A stretch of 64,000 nt of DNA from Streptomyces echinoruber (GTDB lineage Bacteria > Actinomycetota > Actinomycetes > Streptomycetales > Streptomycetaceae): the NCBI RefSeq assembly GCF_014651135.1, contig NZ_BMWH01000015.1, positions 106,457-170,456 on the forward strand. The letters are read 5' to 3'. The position numbers and the translations under genes are program-made. Below the pieces are notes generated by a model, which was not told where the DNA came from, made no database searches, and was given only the letters and a program-made list of their open reading frames with translations. The first letter of the stretch is position 1, and the number at the start of each line of letters is the position of its first letter. This document shows, piece after piece, positions 63,038-64,000 of this stretch.

Positions 63038-63529
63038 GTGCCGGCGCGCCGTATCGAGGAGGGGGCCGAGGTGCCGTCCACCGAGCTGAAGCACACGTTT
63101 GAGATCGCCGCGCCGCCGGAGGAGGTCTTCGCGCACCTGGCCGAACCGTTGCATTACGTCGGCCTGTCGCCGCTCGTCGTTGCCGTCCGTGACGTGCGGC
63201 GCAGCGGCGGGACCGTGCGCTACACGGCCGTGGAGCGTTTCCGCTTCCTGGGCGTCCTGCGGCGCGACAACATCATCGACGTCACGCTCGCCGCCGTCCC
63301 GGACGGCCTCCCGCACTCCGCCGAGATCTTCGGGGAGGTCCGCAGCCCCGGCCGGGTCCGCATGAGCTACCGCTTCACCATCGACCGCCACGAGGTCGGC
63401 AGCGTCATCACCGACACCCTGCGCCTGCGGACGCCCCCAGGCCTGCTGCGGTTCGCCGCCTCCCAGGCGGGAGCGGTCCAGCAGGCCCGGGCCCGTGTGC
63501 TGACGGACCGTCTGGCCCGGCCCGTCTGA
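63038..63529 (+). CDS. SRPBCC (START-like) family protein
   Basis: 163 residues from a GTG with GGGAGGATCACC upstream. TELKHTFEIAAPPEEVFAHL is the typical first strand and helix of this ligand-binding fold; FRFLGVLRRDNIIDVTLAAV and VGSVITDTLRLRTP follow, ending in a long C-terminal helix. Members bind lipids or polyketides or act as cyclases. No partner genes are adjacent, so the ligand is unknown. It lies just before a tRNA fragment and an IS element. Confidence 0.85.
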   Translation: MPARRIEEGAEVPSTELKHTFEIAAPPEEVFAHLAEPLHYVGLSPLVVAVRDVRRSGGTVRYTAVERFRFLGVLRRDNIIDVTLAAVPDGLPHSAEIFGEVRSPGRVRMSYRFTIDRHEVGSVITDTLRLRTPPGLLRFAASQAGAVQQARARVLTDRLARPV

Positions 63530-63587
63530 CGGCCTTCGCGCGGGCAGCCCGGTGGTGAAGGCCGTACGCAGGGTCGATCCTGAAGGT

Positions 63588-63626
63588 CTGGCTTGGCAGG
63601 ATTCGAACCTGCGACACCCGCTTTAG
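63588..63626 (-). pseudogene. 3' half of a tRNA gene, cut at the anticodon loop
   Basis: On the minus strand CTAAAGCGGGTGTC leads into a perfect T-arm (GCAGG-TTCGAAT-CCTGC) and a CAAGCCA acceptor strand. No 5' half is found: sequence changes to IS5-type DNA at the anticodon loop. The anticodon 3' strand and variable loop resemble actinobacterial tRNA-Arg(CCT), from memory. Confidence 0.7.
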
Positions 63627-64000
63627 AGTTCATCTCATTTGGTAAGCCTGCGGTGGCAGATGAGGGTGCATGCGAGGGCTGTGAAGGCCAGGAAGTGCTC
63701 GGCTTTGCGCTCGTAGCGGCGGTGGAGTCTGCGGCAGCCGCCCAGCCAGGACATGGTGCGCTCGATCGTCCAGCGGTGCCGGCCCAGCCGGGTCGAGGAC
63801 TCGACGCCCTTACGGGCGATGCGCGGCGTGATGTGCCGGGTGTGGAGCCATTTCCGCAGGTGGTCGTAGTCGTAGCCTTTGTCGGCATGGAGCTTGGCAG
63901 GGCGGCGCCGGCGCGGTCCGCGGCGGGAGCGGATCGGCGGGATCCCGCGCACCAGCGGCTCCAGGGCCTGGCTGTCGTGCAGGTTCGCGCTGGAGATGCC
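63627..64000 (-). mobile_element. IS5-family insertion sequence, one end (runs off the window)
   Basis: It begins right at the tRNA break with gttcatctcatttggtaagc as the terminal sequence, and carries the 3' end of the transposase gene. Insertion into ttag/ctaa fits the target preference of IS5 elements. Confidence 0.75.
63635..64000 (-). CDS. IS5-family transposase, C-terminal part
   Basis: The reading shows the DDE-fold C-terminal half: KLHADKGYDYDHLRKWLH (third-strand Asp), ITPRIARKGVESSTRLGRHR and WTIERTMSWLGGCRRLHRRY with the catalytic Glu in the usual R-W-x-x-E-R-x-x-x-W-L motif, ending LICHRRLTK. The N-terminal half lies beyond the window. It catalyses cut-and-paste movement of the element. 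Confidence 0.9.
   Translation of the reverse strand, partial: GISSANLHDSQALEPLVRGIPPIRSRRGPRRRRPAKLHADKGYDYDHLRKWLHTRHITPRIARKGVESSTRLGRHRWTIERTMSWLGGCRRLHRRYERKAEHFLAFTALACTLICHRRLTK

Noticed and set aside
63588..63660. Complete tRNA gene
   Set aside because: Only the T-arm and acceptor 3' strand are present; the sequence beyond the anticodon loop belongs to the insertion element.

Overview
The window is high-GC DNA with GTG/ATG starts, strong codon bias and almost wall-to-wall genes, and it carries a Streptomyces-type gene set: CdgB with a BldD-like site, MsiK, NagK/NagA with DasR-like boxes, PhoU-PhoR-PhoP, CarD, DUF397/DUF5753 regulator pairs, SAM-riboswitch-controlled thrC and CIRCE-controlled groEL2. 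The order groEL2 - cspA - moaD/thrC - gpgS - otsA/otsB - nagKA - pfkB - cdgB - terD - msiK - rlmB - cysS - ispF/ispD - carD - phoP/phoR - phoU resembles the central chromosome of S. coelicolor (about SCO4296 down to SCO4228, from memory). This is therefore a core-chromosome segment of a Streptomyces, with a few accessory insertions.

Layout. 1-7 kb: an old-yellow-enzyme gene cut by the window edge, a DUF5753/DUF397 regulator pair, and a cell-envelope group. That group is a sigma-like protein with a membrane anchor, translationally coupled to a GT51 glycosyltransferase whose transpeptidase half looks dead, and divergent from an ECF sigma factor with a membrane partner. 7-15 kb: a 7.7-kb island lying between two copies of a 255-bp block (last 58 codons plus terminator of groEL2, one mismatch in 255). 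It carries two divergent operons: resolvase-like, HATPase, unknown, adenosylhomocysteinase-like and NUDIX proteins to the left; HTH-TPR, YdcF-like and WbqC-like proteins to the right. IS481-type remnants lie at both edges. I do not recognise this combination, and it is the best candidate for an undescribed system. 15-29 kb: core metabolism and stress genes (groEL2 with tandem CIRCE, cspA, moaD-thrC with an S-box riboswitch, glucosyl-phosphoglycerate and trehalose synthesis, GlcNAc uptake and NagK/NagA, PfkB).

29-47 kb: a membrane-anchored carbohydrate-binding protein, the diguanylate cyclase CdgB, a flavin reductase, ArfB, TerD, a GNAT protein, a pentapeptide protein, an MFS exporter, a FAD oxidoreductase, a rhomboid-like protein, a decayed GNAT gene, tRNA-Thr(TGT), MsiK, a nucleotidyltransferase, a DoxX protein and RlmB. 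47-57 kb: CysS, a PPOX oxidoreductase, IspF/IspD, CarD, a DUF461-type lipoprotein, and PhoP/PhoR divergent from PhoU across a PHO box. 57-64 kb: a Cys-rich 51-residue peptide, a two-gene membrane metalloprotease module (M48, 1038 aa), a DUF1877 protein, a SRPBCC protein, and a tRNA 3' fragment abutting an IS5-family transposase that runs off the window.

The genes join in several circuits. Amino-sugar use is linked by DasR-like boxes upstream of the sugar-binding lipoprotein, nagKA and msiK (the shared ATPase of sugar ABC importers). The phosphate regulon is controlled from its own PHO box. HrcA/CIRCE controls groEL2. A SAM riboswitch controls thrC-moaD. A recurring oddity is the many short GC-rich tandem repeats between genes, several of which run into protein ends (PhoR tail, IspF head, NagK tail, the sigma-like protein tail and the pentapeptide protein head).
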